Source of the DNA: Paracoccus sp. TOH | GTDB lineage: Bacteria; Pseudomonadota; Alphaproteobacteria; Rhodobacterales; Rhodobacteraceae | NCBI RefSeq assembly: GCF_030388245.1 | Contig: NZ_CP098363.1 | Coordinates: 161,541-225,540 of the forward strand | DNA length: 64,000 bases | Direction: 5' to 3' | Shown here: in pieces, positions 16,719 to 24,027 of the stretch | Layout of the letters: the number at the start of each line of letters is the position of its first letter | Numbering within the stretch: position 1 is the first letter of the stretch | Notes under the pieces: generated by a model | Seen by the model: only the letters and a program-made list of their open reading frames with translations | Database searches by the model: none | Told to the model about the DNA's origin: nothing | Position numbers and translations under genes: made by a program

Positions 16719-16738
16719 GATGGAACGCACCTCTCAGA

Positions 16739-17041
16739 TCATGGCTTATCCTTATCATCACAAGATAATATTTGCAAGTCTTTTGGCAGATCGACCGAGC
16801 CGAACATCTCGTCGAAAACATCGGCGAACCAGCGCTCGAACACCTGGATTTCCGCCTCGGTGATCGGCACCTTCTCGGGCCAGTCGTCGATGACCGGCAG
16901 CTTCTCCACGTCGAAGACGTGCGGCGGCGGGCTGCGACGCGGTTCAGGTTCGTCGGCGTAGTCGTAAAGGTCGTCGGGAAGCGCGGCCGGGGCCGGCTGT
17001 CGCGCGCGTCCCTTGCGGACGCGACGGCGGTTCGGGCGCAT
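16739..17041 (-). CDS. Hypothetical protein, island start operon
   Basis: A 100-residue protein with a basic N-terminus (MRPNRRRVRKGRARQPAP), a proline-rich middle and an acidic, aromatic C-terminal half (EAEIQVFERWFADVFDEMFG). I do not recognise a family. It lies 20 bases upstream of the winged-helix gene in the same direction and so belongs to the recombinase operon. The 222 bases upstream, to the next gene, show nothing I can name. Confidence 0.55.
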   Translation of the reverse strand: MRPNRRRVRKGRARQPAPAALPDDLYDYADEPEPRRSPPPHVFDVEKLPVIDDWPEKVPITEAEIQVFERWFADVFDEMFGSVDLPKDLQILSCDDKDKP

Positions 17042-17263
17042 GGAATTCTCCGTTTTCGCCAGTGGATTTCGGGGTGCTCGACGCCCCGGATCAGGCGAAA
17101 CATGGAGGGGGAACGGCGGCCTGTAGCGTGCCGCATTCGCGCCCGTGCGCTGGCGGCACCCCTAACTTTCATGGCGATGTTGGGGTAGTATGCGGACTGA
17201 CAGCTTCCAGTAATCTCGGCTAGATAACGGACACTTGTGCGAACGCTGAGAATGGAGCTACGT

Positions 17264-17701
17264 ATGACTATCTCGAAAGACGATGTGGAGCAGTTTTTTC
17301 ATCGATATGCCATGTCCTTCAAGGCCGGCTTGGAGGGATCACTCGATATGGAAGCTCTCCGCTCCCTCTACTCTGCTCAGTTCATTGCCGCGGGGCCTCA
17401 AGGGGTCATGGCAGGCGACAACGATGATGCCTTCGGCGAACGTATGTCGAAAGGGTATGAACAATATCGCCAGATCGGAACAAAGGCGATGACCGTCACC
17501 GCCGTCGAGGTGCATCCAATCGACGAAACGCATTGTCTCGCCCACGTGGGCTGGAATAGCGAGTTCGAGAAGGATGGCAGGCATATCGATGTGCCGTTCA
17601 CCAACACCTATCTCCTTGAGCAGAACGACGGGAAGCTGAAGGTTTTTGGTTGGATAACAGGCGATGAAGTCCAACTGCTGAAGGACAATGGGCTGATGTG
17701 A
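17264..17701 (+). CDS. SnoaL/NTF2-like protein
   Basis: A 145-residue protein. It looks like a cone-fold NTF2-like domain: an N-terminal helix pair (VEQFFHRYAMSFKAG), then FIAAGPQG, and strands such as VHPIDETHCLAHVGW and FTNTYLLEQNDGKLKVFGW. ATG 17264 is preferred because GGAG lies 7 bases upstream. The fold serves many small-molecule or binding functions, so no substrate can be assigned. It is a single gene facing the other way from the trb operon, hence likely cargo. Confidence 0.65.
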   Translation: MTISKDDVEQFFHRYAMSFKAGLEGSLDMEALRSLYSAQFIAAGPQGVMAGDNDDAFGERMSKGYEQYRQIGTKAMTVTAVEVHPIDETHCLAHVGWNSEFEKDGRHIDVPFTNTYLLEQNDGKLKVFGWITGDEVQLLKDNGLM

Positions 17702-17820
17702 CATCTTACCCAGCGCCGACCAGCGCGTCTTCGTCATGTTTTAGAGGCAGTGAATGTCTGCTTCCGGCATCGCCTGCGTTGCTGATGAACGCCTGCAATG
17801 GGGTCGGAAGCAGTCGATCG

Positions 17821-17975
17821 CTAACCGTGCCGAGTTGTCCGCCGGGCCTTCGCAAACCCCCGGTCCGTGGCCATGAACCGCTCCAGCATCGGCACGATCA
17901 GCCTGACGGGATCGGTGATGGGCTGGCCGCTCTCGCGGGCCAAACCTCCGCATAGGCGACCAGATCGCAATGGTG
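17821..17975 (-). pseudogene. Fragment of a DUF2274 gene
   Basis: The minus strand reads LARESGQPITDPVRLIVPML and on to FAKARRTTRHG and a TAG, closely matching the intact DUF2274 gene at 18497-18733. Before LARESG a one-base shift breaks the frame and the N-terminus is gone. With the intact copy it brackets the Imm-5-like gene. Confidence 0.8.
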
Positions 17976-18006
17976 AACACTCGCCAGAACGGCTATTTTC
18001 CGTCGC

Positions 18007-18471
18007 ATGCGAGACAGACGATACATTGCCGAACATCGCGGGGGACTGCTGTCGCAGGCGCATCACAGGTCGCTTATGCGCTGGGCATTGAATTGTGCGG
18101 AACACGTCGTGCCGCTGATGGCCGATGATCTTGACCCACGGCTCCAACACGCACTGGACATCGGCAAAAGATGGCAAGCAGCCGAGGAACCGACAGGTAT
18201 CGCGCAGAAGGCTTCGGCCGCCGCTCATGCCGCCGCGAGAAGCTATGAGCATCCGGTATCAGTTGCCGTAGCTCGCTCGATTGCTCAGGCTGTTGCGACC
18301 GCCCATTTTGCGGACCACTCCCTGGTGGCCGCCAGCTATGCGTTGAGGGCTGTCAAAGCCGCAGGCGGCTCGATCGAAGACGAAACCGCCTGGCAGAATG
18401 GCGAGCTTGGCGACGACATCAGGCACCTTGTTGCGCAAAGCAGGACGCAGCGAGACAATCTGCCATCCTGA
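18007..18471 (+). CDS. Imm-5-like putative immunity protein
   Basis: A 154-residue all-helical protein with the Ala/His-rich pattern of Imm-5-like putative immunity proteins: ALNCAEHVVPLMADD, QHALDIGKRWQAAEEPTG, SAAAHAAARSYEHPV and AVATAHFADHSLVAASYALR. Such proteins are thought to neutralise polymorphic toxins or occur alone in variable loci. No toxin gene adjoins it. It lies on the strand opposite trb, between a broken and an intact DUF2274 gene, which marks it as inserted cargo. The start could be a few codons further upstream. Confidence 0.6.
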   Translation: MRDRRYIAEHRGGLLSQAHHRSLMRWALNCAEHVVPLMADDLDPRLQHALDIGKRWQAAEEPTGIAQKASAAAHAAARSYEHPVSVAVARSIAQAVATAHFADHSLVAASYALRAVKAAGGSIEDETAWQNGELGDDIRHLVAQSRTQRDNLPS

Positions 18472-18496
18472 ACCGTCGCTCGAAGAGGCGAAGCAA

Positions 18497-18733
18497 CTAT
18501 CCCGTCCTCGACGAGTCTGCCGCCCGCCGAGCCTTCGCAAAGCCCCGGTCCGTGGCGATGAAGCGCTCCAGCATCGGCACGATGAGCTTGACGGGATCGG
18601 CGGCGGGCTGGCCGCTCTCGCGGGCCAGGACTTCGGCGTAGGCAACCAGATCGCGGTGGAGCGGCGCGGGCAGCTCCACCGCGACCTTGACGGGCTTGTC
18701 GTCGGGCAGCGGGCCGAGTTTCAGCTTGGTCAT
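18497..18733 (-). CDS. DUF2274 protein, last gene of trb operon
   Basis: A 78-residue protein beginning MTKLKLGPLPDDKPVKVAVE and ending in a basic helical segment. This is the DUF2274 family that regularly follows trbI in Tn4371-like and related elements. The small size and LPAPLHRDLVAYAEVLARES suggest a ribbon-helix-helix-like DNA-binding protein, possibly an operon regulator; this is an inference. The start is 2 bases after the trbI stop. Confidence 0.82.
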   Translation of the reverse strand: MTKLKLGPLPDDKPVKVAVELPAPLHRDLVAYAEVLARESGQPAADPVKLIVPMLERFIATDRGFAKARRAADSSRTG

Positions 18734-18735
18734 GG

Positions 18736-19884
18736 TCAGCCTCCTGCCGGCCCGAACACAAGGTCGCGGGTGACGATGATCCTGACCGGGAAGCCGGGCC
18801 GGATGGTGAGCGTCGGCGCGACCTGCAACTGGCGCTGCACGATCTGCTGGCCGGCCTGATTGACGGTATCCTGCGCGCCGTCGCGGATGGCCCGGATCAG
18901 CCGGTCCTCGTCGCTGGTCGCCAGCTCGGTGCCGACCGCGAGCAGCGTGGACAGCCCTGCGGCCTTCATCAGATCCCACCAATGATAATCGACGCCATCC
19001 TCAAGGCCGGCATAGCCGCTGGCGTCCGCGCCCGGCAGGCGCTCAAGGACGATGGAACGGCCGCCCGGCAGGATCAGGCGGTTCCAGACCAGCAGCACGC
19101 GGCGCTGGCCGAAGGTCACGCCGTCATCATACTGGCCGATGATGCGCGTTCCCTGCGGGATCAGCAGCAGCGAGCCGGTCGGGCTGTCATAGACGTTCTC
19201 GGTCACTTGCGCGGTGATTTGCCCCGGTAGGTCGGAACGGATGCCGGTGATAAGCGCGGCCGGGATCACGGCCCCGGCCTGAAGGATATACGGCGAGGCC
19301 GGCGGCGTGACGCGATCCGGCGCGACGGTGCGCCGATCGACAGGCGCGGTCAGGAAGGCGGTATGCCTGTCCTGCGTGCCCGCGACGCCGGGCTGGCCGG
19401 CCAGGCCGAGACCGGCAAGGCCCGGCGCGGCGGCGCCGGAAGCGGTCGCCGTCCCCGGCGCGGTCTGGAAGAAGACGCGACTGAGGCGCGCGGCTTCTTC
19501 CTCGGCGAGACGCCGCTGTTCCTCCGGATCGACGGCGGGCGTCGTCATGACGGGCGGTGCGACCGGCTGTCCTCGGTTCTGCGCGTCGAGGATCGGCCGG
19601 CCGAGGTCGCCCGGCAGCGGCGGGCCGAGGACAGGGCCGGTATAATCGCGCGGCAGGCCGGCAAGGCCGTCCGCCGTGGGGCGGTTCTCGGTCGAATAAA
19701 GTTCCTCGCCGCCCGTGCCGCCGTCGCGGGTCTGGAGCGCATAGACCAGCGCCCCACCGATGGCGACCAGCGCGACAGCGGACACGCCCGCCAGCATCTT
19801 GCGCGACAGGCGGGTGACGCGCGGCGGCTCGGCGCGCAGCCGCATCGGCGCGGCGGTGTCGGTGGTGGTGACGGTCTCCGTCAT
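18736..19884 (-). CDS. trbI: Conjugal transfer protein TrbI (VirB10-like)
   Basis: A 382-residue inner-membrane-to-outer-membrane channel component. A cytoplasmic N-terminus is followed by one membrane helix (AGVSAVALVAIGGALVYAL, about residues 30-50), a Pro-rich periplasmic linker and the C-terminal VirB10/TrbI beta-barrel domain (VIPAALITGIRSDLPGQ, then GSLLLIPQGTRIIGQYD). The start at 19884 overlaps the trbG stop. Confidence 0.92.
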   Translation of the reverse strand: MTETVTTTDTAAPMRLRAEPPRVTRLSRKMLAGVSAVALVAIGGALVYALQTRDGGTGGEELYSTENRPTADGLAGLPRDYTGPVLGPPLPGDLGRPILDAQNRGQPVAPPVMTTPAVDPEEQRRLAEEEAARLSRVFFQTAPGTATASGAAAPGLAGLGLAGQPGVAGTQDRHTAFLTAPVDRRTVAPDRVTPPASPYILQAGAVIPAALITGIRSDLPGQITAQVTENVYDSPTGSLLLIPQGTRIIGQYDDGVTFGQRRVLLVWNRLILPGGRSIVLERLPGADASGYAGLEDGVDYHWWDLMKAAGLSTLLAVGTELATSDEDRLIRAIRDGAQDTVNQAGQQIVQRQLQVAPTLTIRPGFPVRIIVTRDLVFGPAGG

Positions 19885-20882
19885 GACGATGGCCCTCCCG
19901 TGGTTGCGCCGGCGGGCTGCGAAGCGGCCGCCCGCGTCTGCTCGATGCGGACGATGCGAACCGTCTGCTGGCGGTCGCCGCCGCCAAGGCGCAGCTCGGC
20001 CGCGCCGAACAGGCGGTCCACGATCAGGATGTTCTGGTGGATGCGGCTGTTGACGATCTGCGGCTCGCCGTCCGAGCCGAGCACGAAGATCGGCGGCATC
20101 TCGCCCTGAACGATGCCGCGCGGGAAGACGACATAGACGCGGCGGCCGTCGTCGAAGACGGAGATGGGCCGCCATGGCGGACTGTCGCCGGTCAGGCCGT
20201 AGCGATAGTTGCGCGCTGCCTCGGCCGGGATGACGGGCGCGGCCGGAACGGTCTGGCGCTGGCCGGCCGGCGGCGCGGGATAGGCCCATGCGACAGCGGG
20301 CATGTAGAGCGCGTCGCGGGCGCGCAGCTCGACCATGTAGATGCGCCGGTCGGTGGTGATGACGAGATTGGTGGAGATGTCCGGCCGGGTCGGCTTCACC
20401 AGCACATGCACGCGCCGGGTCGCGCCCGATCCGCTCTCGGTGTCGCCGATGATCCAGCGGGCGGTGTCGCCGGCCGCGATCGGTCCCGCGCCGGTCAGGC
20501 TCTCGCCGGGCTCCAGCGCGATCGTCGTGATCTGCCCGACTGCGGCATAGACCTGATAGAGCGCGCCTTCGCTCCACGGGTAAATCTGGATGGCGTTGTG
20601 GTAGCCTTCGCGGCGCGGCTCGATGCGGGCTGCGGCGTTGGCGTTCTCGACGCGGCCGACCGGCGTGCCTGCGGCCTGTCCGCCGCGCGCCACGTTCCAG
20701 GCCGGCGGAACGTGCAGCGGCCGGGGCCGGTCGTCGGTGACGGCCGCCTGCGTCACCGGCAAGGGCGGCACGTCGGCGTCGTAGCTGAACTGCGGCGGCC
20801 GGTTGGTGGCGCATCCGGCGAGCATGGTCGCCGAGAGAAGCAAAGCCGCGAGTGCGGGCTTGTGGAGGGGCGCATGGGTCAT
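19881..20882 (-). CDS. trbG: Conjugal transfer protein TrbG (VirB9-like)
   Basis: A 333-residue outer-membrane core component. The N-terminus has a lipoprotein-type signal (LLLSATMLAGCAT). The VirB9/TrbG domain follows, with PWSEGALYQVYAAVGQITTI, ALEPGES and the C-terminal IFVLGSDGEPQIVNSRIHQN. ATG 20882 overlaps the trbF stop. A Cys at the signal end suggests lipid anchoring, which in many systems falls to the VirB7 partner. Confidence 0.92.
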   Translation of the reverse strand: MTHAPLHKPALAALLLSATMLAGCATNRPPQFSYDADVPPLPVTQAAVTDDRPRPLHVPPAWNVARGGQAAGTPVGRVENANAAARIEPRREGYHNAIQIYPWSEGALYQVYAAVGQITTIALEPGESLTGAGPIAAGDTARWIIGDTESGSGATRRVHVLVKPTRPDISTNLVITTDRRIYMVELRARDALYMPAVAWAYPAPPAGQRQTVPAAPVIPAEAARNYRYGLTGDSPPWRPISVFDDGRRVYVVFPRGIVQGEMPPIFVLGSDGEPQIVNSRIHQNILIVDRLFGAAELRLGGGDRQQTVRIVRIEQTRAAASQPAGATTGGPSS

Positions 20883-21568
20883 TGGCTCATCTCCCGCGAC
20901 CAGTTGATGGCGTTGACGTAGATGCCGAGCGGATTGACGCGCAGGCGCTCGGTGTCGCGCGGCGTCTGGATCACGATGGTCAGGATCGCGGTCCAGCGCT
21001 CGGTGCGGGAGAGCTGGCCGTTCTCGTAGTGGCGCTCGGTCCAGGCGACGCGGAAGCTGTCGGGCGATGCCCGGATGACGCTGGACACCTCGACGGCGAC
21101 CTGTTGCCGCCCGACCTTCGTGAACGGGTCGTTGGCGCGGGCATGGTCGTTGAGCGCCGCCGCGCCGCGATCCGTGGTCCACTCATAAGCCCTCAACCAG
21201 TTCTGGCGGACGATGATGGCGTCGGACGGGATCGCGCGGACCTGCTCGATGAAGCGGCCGAGATGCCATGCGATCTGCGGGTCGGTCGGGCGATAGTCGG
21301 CGACGGCCGGCGCGACCGCCTGCGCCTGGCCGAGGCGATCGACCTGCACCACCCAGGGCACGACGGTCCCGCGCGCCGACTGCAAGACGAGCGCGGATGC
21401 GAAGCCGGCGGAGAGGATCAGGCTGCCGAAGGCCATGAAGCGCCAGTTGCGGGCCTGCACGCGGGACGAGCCGATGCGCTCGTCCCAGACCTGCGCGGCC
21501 TTCTGATAGGGCGTCTCGGGTTCGGGCGATTTGCCGTAATGGGTTGCGGGTCGTTTGAAGAGGCTCAT
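20879..21568 (-). CDS. trbF: Conjugal transfer protein TrbF (VirB8-like)
   Basis: A 229-residue inner-membrane protein: MSLFKRPATHYGKSPEPETP and PYQKAAQVWDERIGSSRVQA are conserved TrbF text. One membrane helix (FMAFGSLILSAGFASALVL) precedes a periplasmic NTF2-like VirB8 domain. The start at 21568 overlaps the trbL stop (ATGA). It nucleates assembly of the mating channel in this family. Confidence 0.92.
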   Translation of the reverse strand: MSLFKRPATHYGKSPEPETPYQKAAQVWDERIGSSRVQARNWRFMAFGSLILSAGFASALVLQSARGTVVPWVVQVDRLGQAQAVAPAVADYRPTDPQIAWHLGRFIEQVRAIPSDAIIVRQNWLRAYEWTTDRGAAALNDHARANDPFTKVGRQQVAVEVSSVIRASPDSFRVAWTERHYENGQLSRTERWTAILTIVIQTPRDTERLRVNPLGIYVNAINWSREMSQ

Positions 21569-22941
21569 GAGCGGTCGCTTTCTGAAAGGTTGACGGAGGA
21601 GCCGGAGCCATGGCTGTCGCCGGAGCGCACTGCGTGGGCGGCCATGGTGGTGCCGTGGCTGAGGGATCGGGAATGCTGCATCCGCTGCGCCCAGGCGGGC
21701 GGCGTGCCTGCGACCGAGGCGGACGGTGCGGCGGCGGGAGCGGCGCTCGCGCCGCCGACCGTGCCCATTGAGGAGGTGCCGCCACCGGCGGCGAAGCCCG
21801 CGCGTGCGCCGTCGCTGAAGCTGGATTTGACCGATTGGGCGGCGTTTGAGGCGGCGCGCTTGAGGGGCGATATGGCGGCGGAGCCTGCGGAGCGGGCGAC
21901 ACCGCCCAGGCCGGAGGCGACGCCGGCCGCGCCGGACTGGCCGAGCGAGCCGACGCTGTAGGCGGCGCTCGCCGCGCCGGCAGCGGCAGCGCCCCCGCGG
22001 ACGGCCGCGGCTCCGCCCGACAGGGCGGCCGCGCCACCCTTGGCGGCCAGCATCGCGCCGCCGCCAGCGGCAGCACCGCCGGCGAGCACCATGCCGCCTG
22101 CGGCGAGGCCCGTGCCCACGGCCGCGCCTGCGCCGAGCTGCGGCCCGCCGGAGACGATGCCGTTGGCGATGCCGGGGCCGAAGATGCCGAGGCCGAGCAG
22201 CGACAGCGCGGCGAGCACGATGGCCATGGCGTCGTCGATGCTGGGCGTCTGGCCGCCGAAGCCGGCGGTGAACTGGCTGAACAGGGTCGAGCCGATGCCG
22301 ATGATGACGGCGAGCACCAGAACCTTGATGCCGGACGAGATGACGTTGCCAAGCACGCGCTCGGCCATGAACGCCGTCTTGCCGAACAGGCCGAAGGGGA
22401 TCAGCACGAAGCCGGCGAGCGTCGTCAGCTTGAACTCGATCAGCGTCACGAAAAGCTGGATCGCCAGAATGAAGAAGGCCAGCACGACCAGCGCCCAGGC
22501 GAACAGCAGGCAAGCGATCTGGATGAAGTTCTCGAAGAAGGCGATCCAGCCCATCAGGTCGGAAATGGAGTCGAGCAGCGGGCGGCCGGCGTCGAGGCCG
22601 GTCTGCGCGACGCGGCCCGGCCGCATCAGATCCTCGACGGAGAAGCCGGTGCCGGACGCCATCAGGCCGAGGCCGGCGAAGCTCTCGAAGACGATGCGCG
22701 CGAGGTTGTTCCAGTTGGAGATGATGTAGGCGAAGACGCCGACGAACAGGGTCTTCTTGACCAGCCGCGCCATGATGTCGTCGTCGGCGCCCCAACTCCA
22801 GAACAGCGCGGCGAGCGTCACGTCGATCACGATCAACGTCGTGGCGATGAACGCGACCTCGCCGCCGAGCAGGCCGAAGCCTGAGTCGATGTAGCGGGTG
22901 AAGACCCCAAGGAAATTGTCGATGACGCCGGTATTGCCCAT
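21565..22941 (-). CDS. trbL: Conjugal transfer protein TrbL (VirB6-like)
   Basis: A 458-residue polytopic membrane protein. The N-terminal two thirds carry several helices (FIATTLIVIDVTLAALFW, FIQIACLLFAWALVVLAFF, VLVLAVIIGIGSTLF) with the conserved LVKKTLFVGVFAYII. The last 180 residues form an Ala/Gly/Ser-rich tail, a normal TrbL feature. It would be the inner-membrane substrate pore of the mating channel. Confidence 0.92.
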   Translation of the reverse strand: MGNTGVIDNFLGVFTRYIDSGFGLLGGEVAFIATTLIVIDVTLAALFWSWGADDDIMARLVKKTLFVGVFAYIISNWNNLARIVFESFAGLGLMASGTGFSVEDLMRPGRVAQTGLDAGRPLLDSISDLMGWIAFFENFIQIACLLFAWALVVLAFFILAIQLFVTLIEFKLTTLAGFVLIPFGLFGKTAFMAERVLGNVISSGIKVLVLAVIIGIGSTLFSQFTAGFGGQTPSIDDAMAIVLAALSLLGLGIFGPGIANGIVSGGPQLGAGAAVGTGLAAGGMVLAGGAAAGGGAMLAAKGGAAALSGGAAAVRGGAAAAGAASAAYSVGSLGQSGAAGVASGLGGVARSAGSAAISPLKRAASNAAQSVKSSFSDGARAGFAAGGGTSSMGTVGGASAAPAAAPSASVAGTPPAWAQRMQHSRSLSHGTTMAAHAVRSGDSHGSGSSVNLSESDRS

Positions 22942-22945
22942 GTGC

Positions 22946-23233
22946 CTACCGCCCTTCGCTGGACTGCGGCGCGGCGGGCGCGGACGTGCGGCCCAGGAAG
23001 CGGTCGCGGGTCTCGGCCCAGACGCGCAGGCATTCGGCGTCGTTCGCGGCGGCCTCGCCGAGCCGCTGGCAGCGGCGCTGGCCTTCGCGCAGCGGATCGG
23101 GCGGCGGCTGGAGGGCCGGCGCGGCGGGCGGCGCGGAAGGTTCGTCCTTCCGCGCCATGTCGATTGCGGTCGCCGTCACGGCGATGGCGACGAACACCAC
23201 GGCCCCGAGCCGGGCCAGCATCTTGCCGTCCAT
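22946..23233 (-). CDS. trbK: TrbK-like protein (putative entry exclusion, TrbK-alt)
   Basis: A 95-residue protein with an N-terminal membrane helix (LARLGAVVFVAIAVTATAI), a Pro-rich spacer and a C-terminal segment with two Cys (REGQRRCQRLGEAAANDAEC). It stands at the trbK position between trbJ and trbL and matches the alternative TrbK type. TrbK in RP4 blocks redundant mating; that function here is inferred from place and form. Confidence 0.78.
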   Translation of the reverse strand: MDGKMLARLGAVVFVAIAVTATAIDMARKDEPSAPPAAPALQPPPDPLREGQRRCQRLGEAAANDAECLRVWAETRDRFLGRTSAPAAPQSSEGR

Positions 23234-23247
23234 GGCGACCCCTCCCG

Positions 23248-24027
23248 TCAGTTGCTGCCGTTGTTGAACATCCGCGCGTTGCCCGGCTGGTAGCCGGCGC
23301 CCGGCGTCAGGAAGCGGCGGCGCTGCTCGCGCCCCTGCTCGGCCGCCGTGGCGCGCTCCGCCTCGGTCAGCGCGTCGGCGCGGCCGTTCGCCGACATGAG
23401 CGCGATCAGGTCGGAAAGCTGCTGCGACTGGAGGGCGAGAAGCTGGTTGCCGGCCTGGGTGGCTTGCAGCGCGCCGGTCGCACCCTGGCTCTGGCCGACG
23501 AGCGCGGCCATCTCGGCGCGGTTGGTCTCGATGTTGCCGACGACGCCGGCCTGCACGCGCATGGCGTCCTGCAAGCCGCCGACCGTGTTCTCCCAGCGCG
23601 AGCGCGCGTCGGTGACAAGCTGCCGGTCGGTGGCCGAGAGCGAGACGTTGCCGTATTGCTGCTGGAACGCCTGATCGATCTGGCCGACCTCGAAGGCGAT
23701 GTTCTGCGCCTGGCCGAGAAGCTGTTGCGTGCGCTGGACGCTCCGCTGAATCTGCTGGAGCGAGGAATGCGGCAGGCTCGCGAGATTGCGGGCCTGGTTG
23801 ATGAGCATCTGCGCCTCGTTCTGGAGCGAGGTGATCTGGTTGTTGATCTGCTCCAGCGTGCGCGCGGCGGTCAGGACGTTTTGCGCATAGTTGGACGGGT
23901 CGTAAACGATCCGGCCGAAGAACTGGGCGTGGGCCGGCGCTGCCGCCATCGGCGAAAGCGCGACAGGCACGGCGAGGATCGCCGCCGCGACCAGTGCGGC
24001 GCGAGGGGTCGAGGATCGGATAATCAT
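23248..24027 (-). CDS. trbJ: Conjugal transfer protein TrbJ (VirB5-like)
   Basis: A 259-residue periplasmic/pilus-tip type protein. A signal peptide (ALVAAAILAVPVALSPMAAAPAHA is hydrophobic and ends at an AxA site) precedes IVYDPSNYAQNVLTAARTL, text conserved in TrbJ, and long helices rich in Gln (ITSLQNEAQMLINQARNL). The start overlaps the trbE stop. The ending RRRFLTPGAGYQPGNARMFN is also family-like. Confidence 0.9.
   Translation of the reverse strand: MIIRSSTPRAALVAAAILAVPVALSPMAAAPAHAQFFGRIVYDPSNYAQNVLTAARTLEQINNQITSLQNEAQMLINQARNLASLPHSSLQQIQRSVQRTQQLLGQAQNIAFEVGQIDQAFQQQYGNVSLSATDRQLVTDARSRWENTVGGLQDAMRVQAGVVGNIETNRAEMAALVGQSQGATGALQATQAGNQLLALQSQQLSDLIALMSANGRADALTEAERATAAEQGREQRRRFLTPGAGYQPGNARMFNNGSN

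Noticed and set aside
20879..22795. A 638-codon frame that extends trbF upstream through trbL
   Set aside because: The TrbF family begins at the ATG at 21568, which overlaps the trbL stop. The extension is Arg-rich shadow text of trbL.
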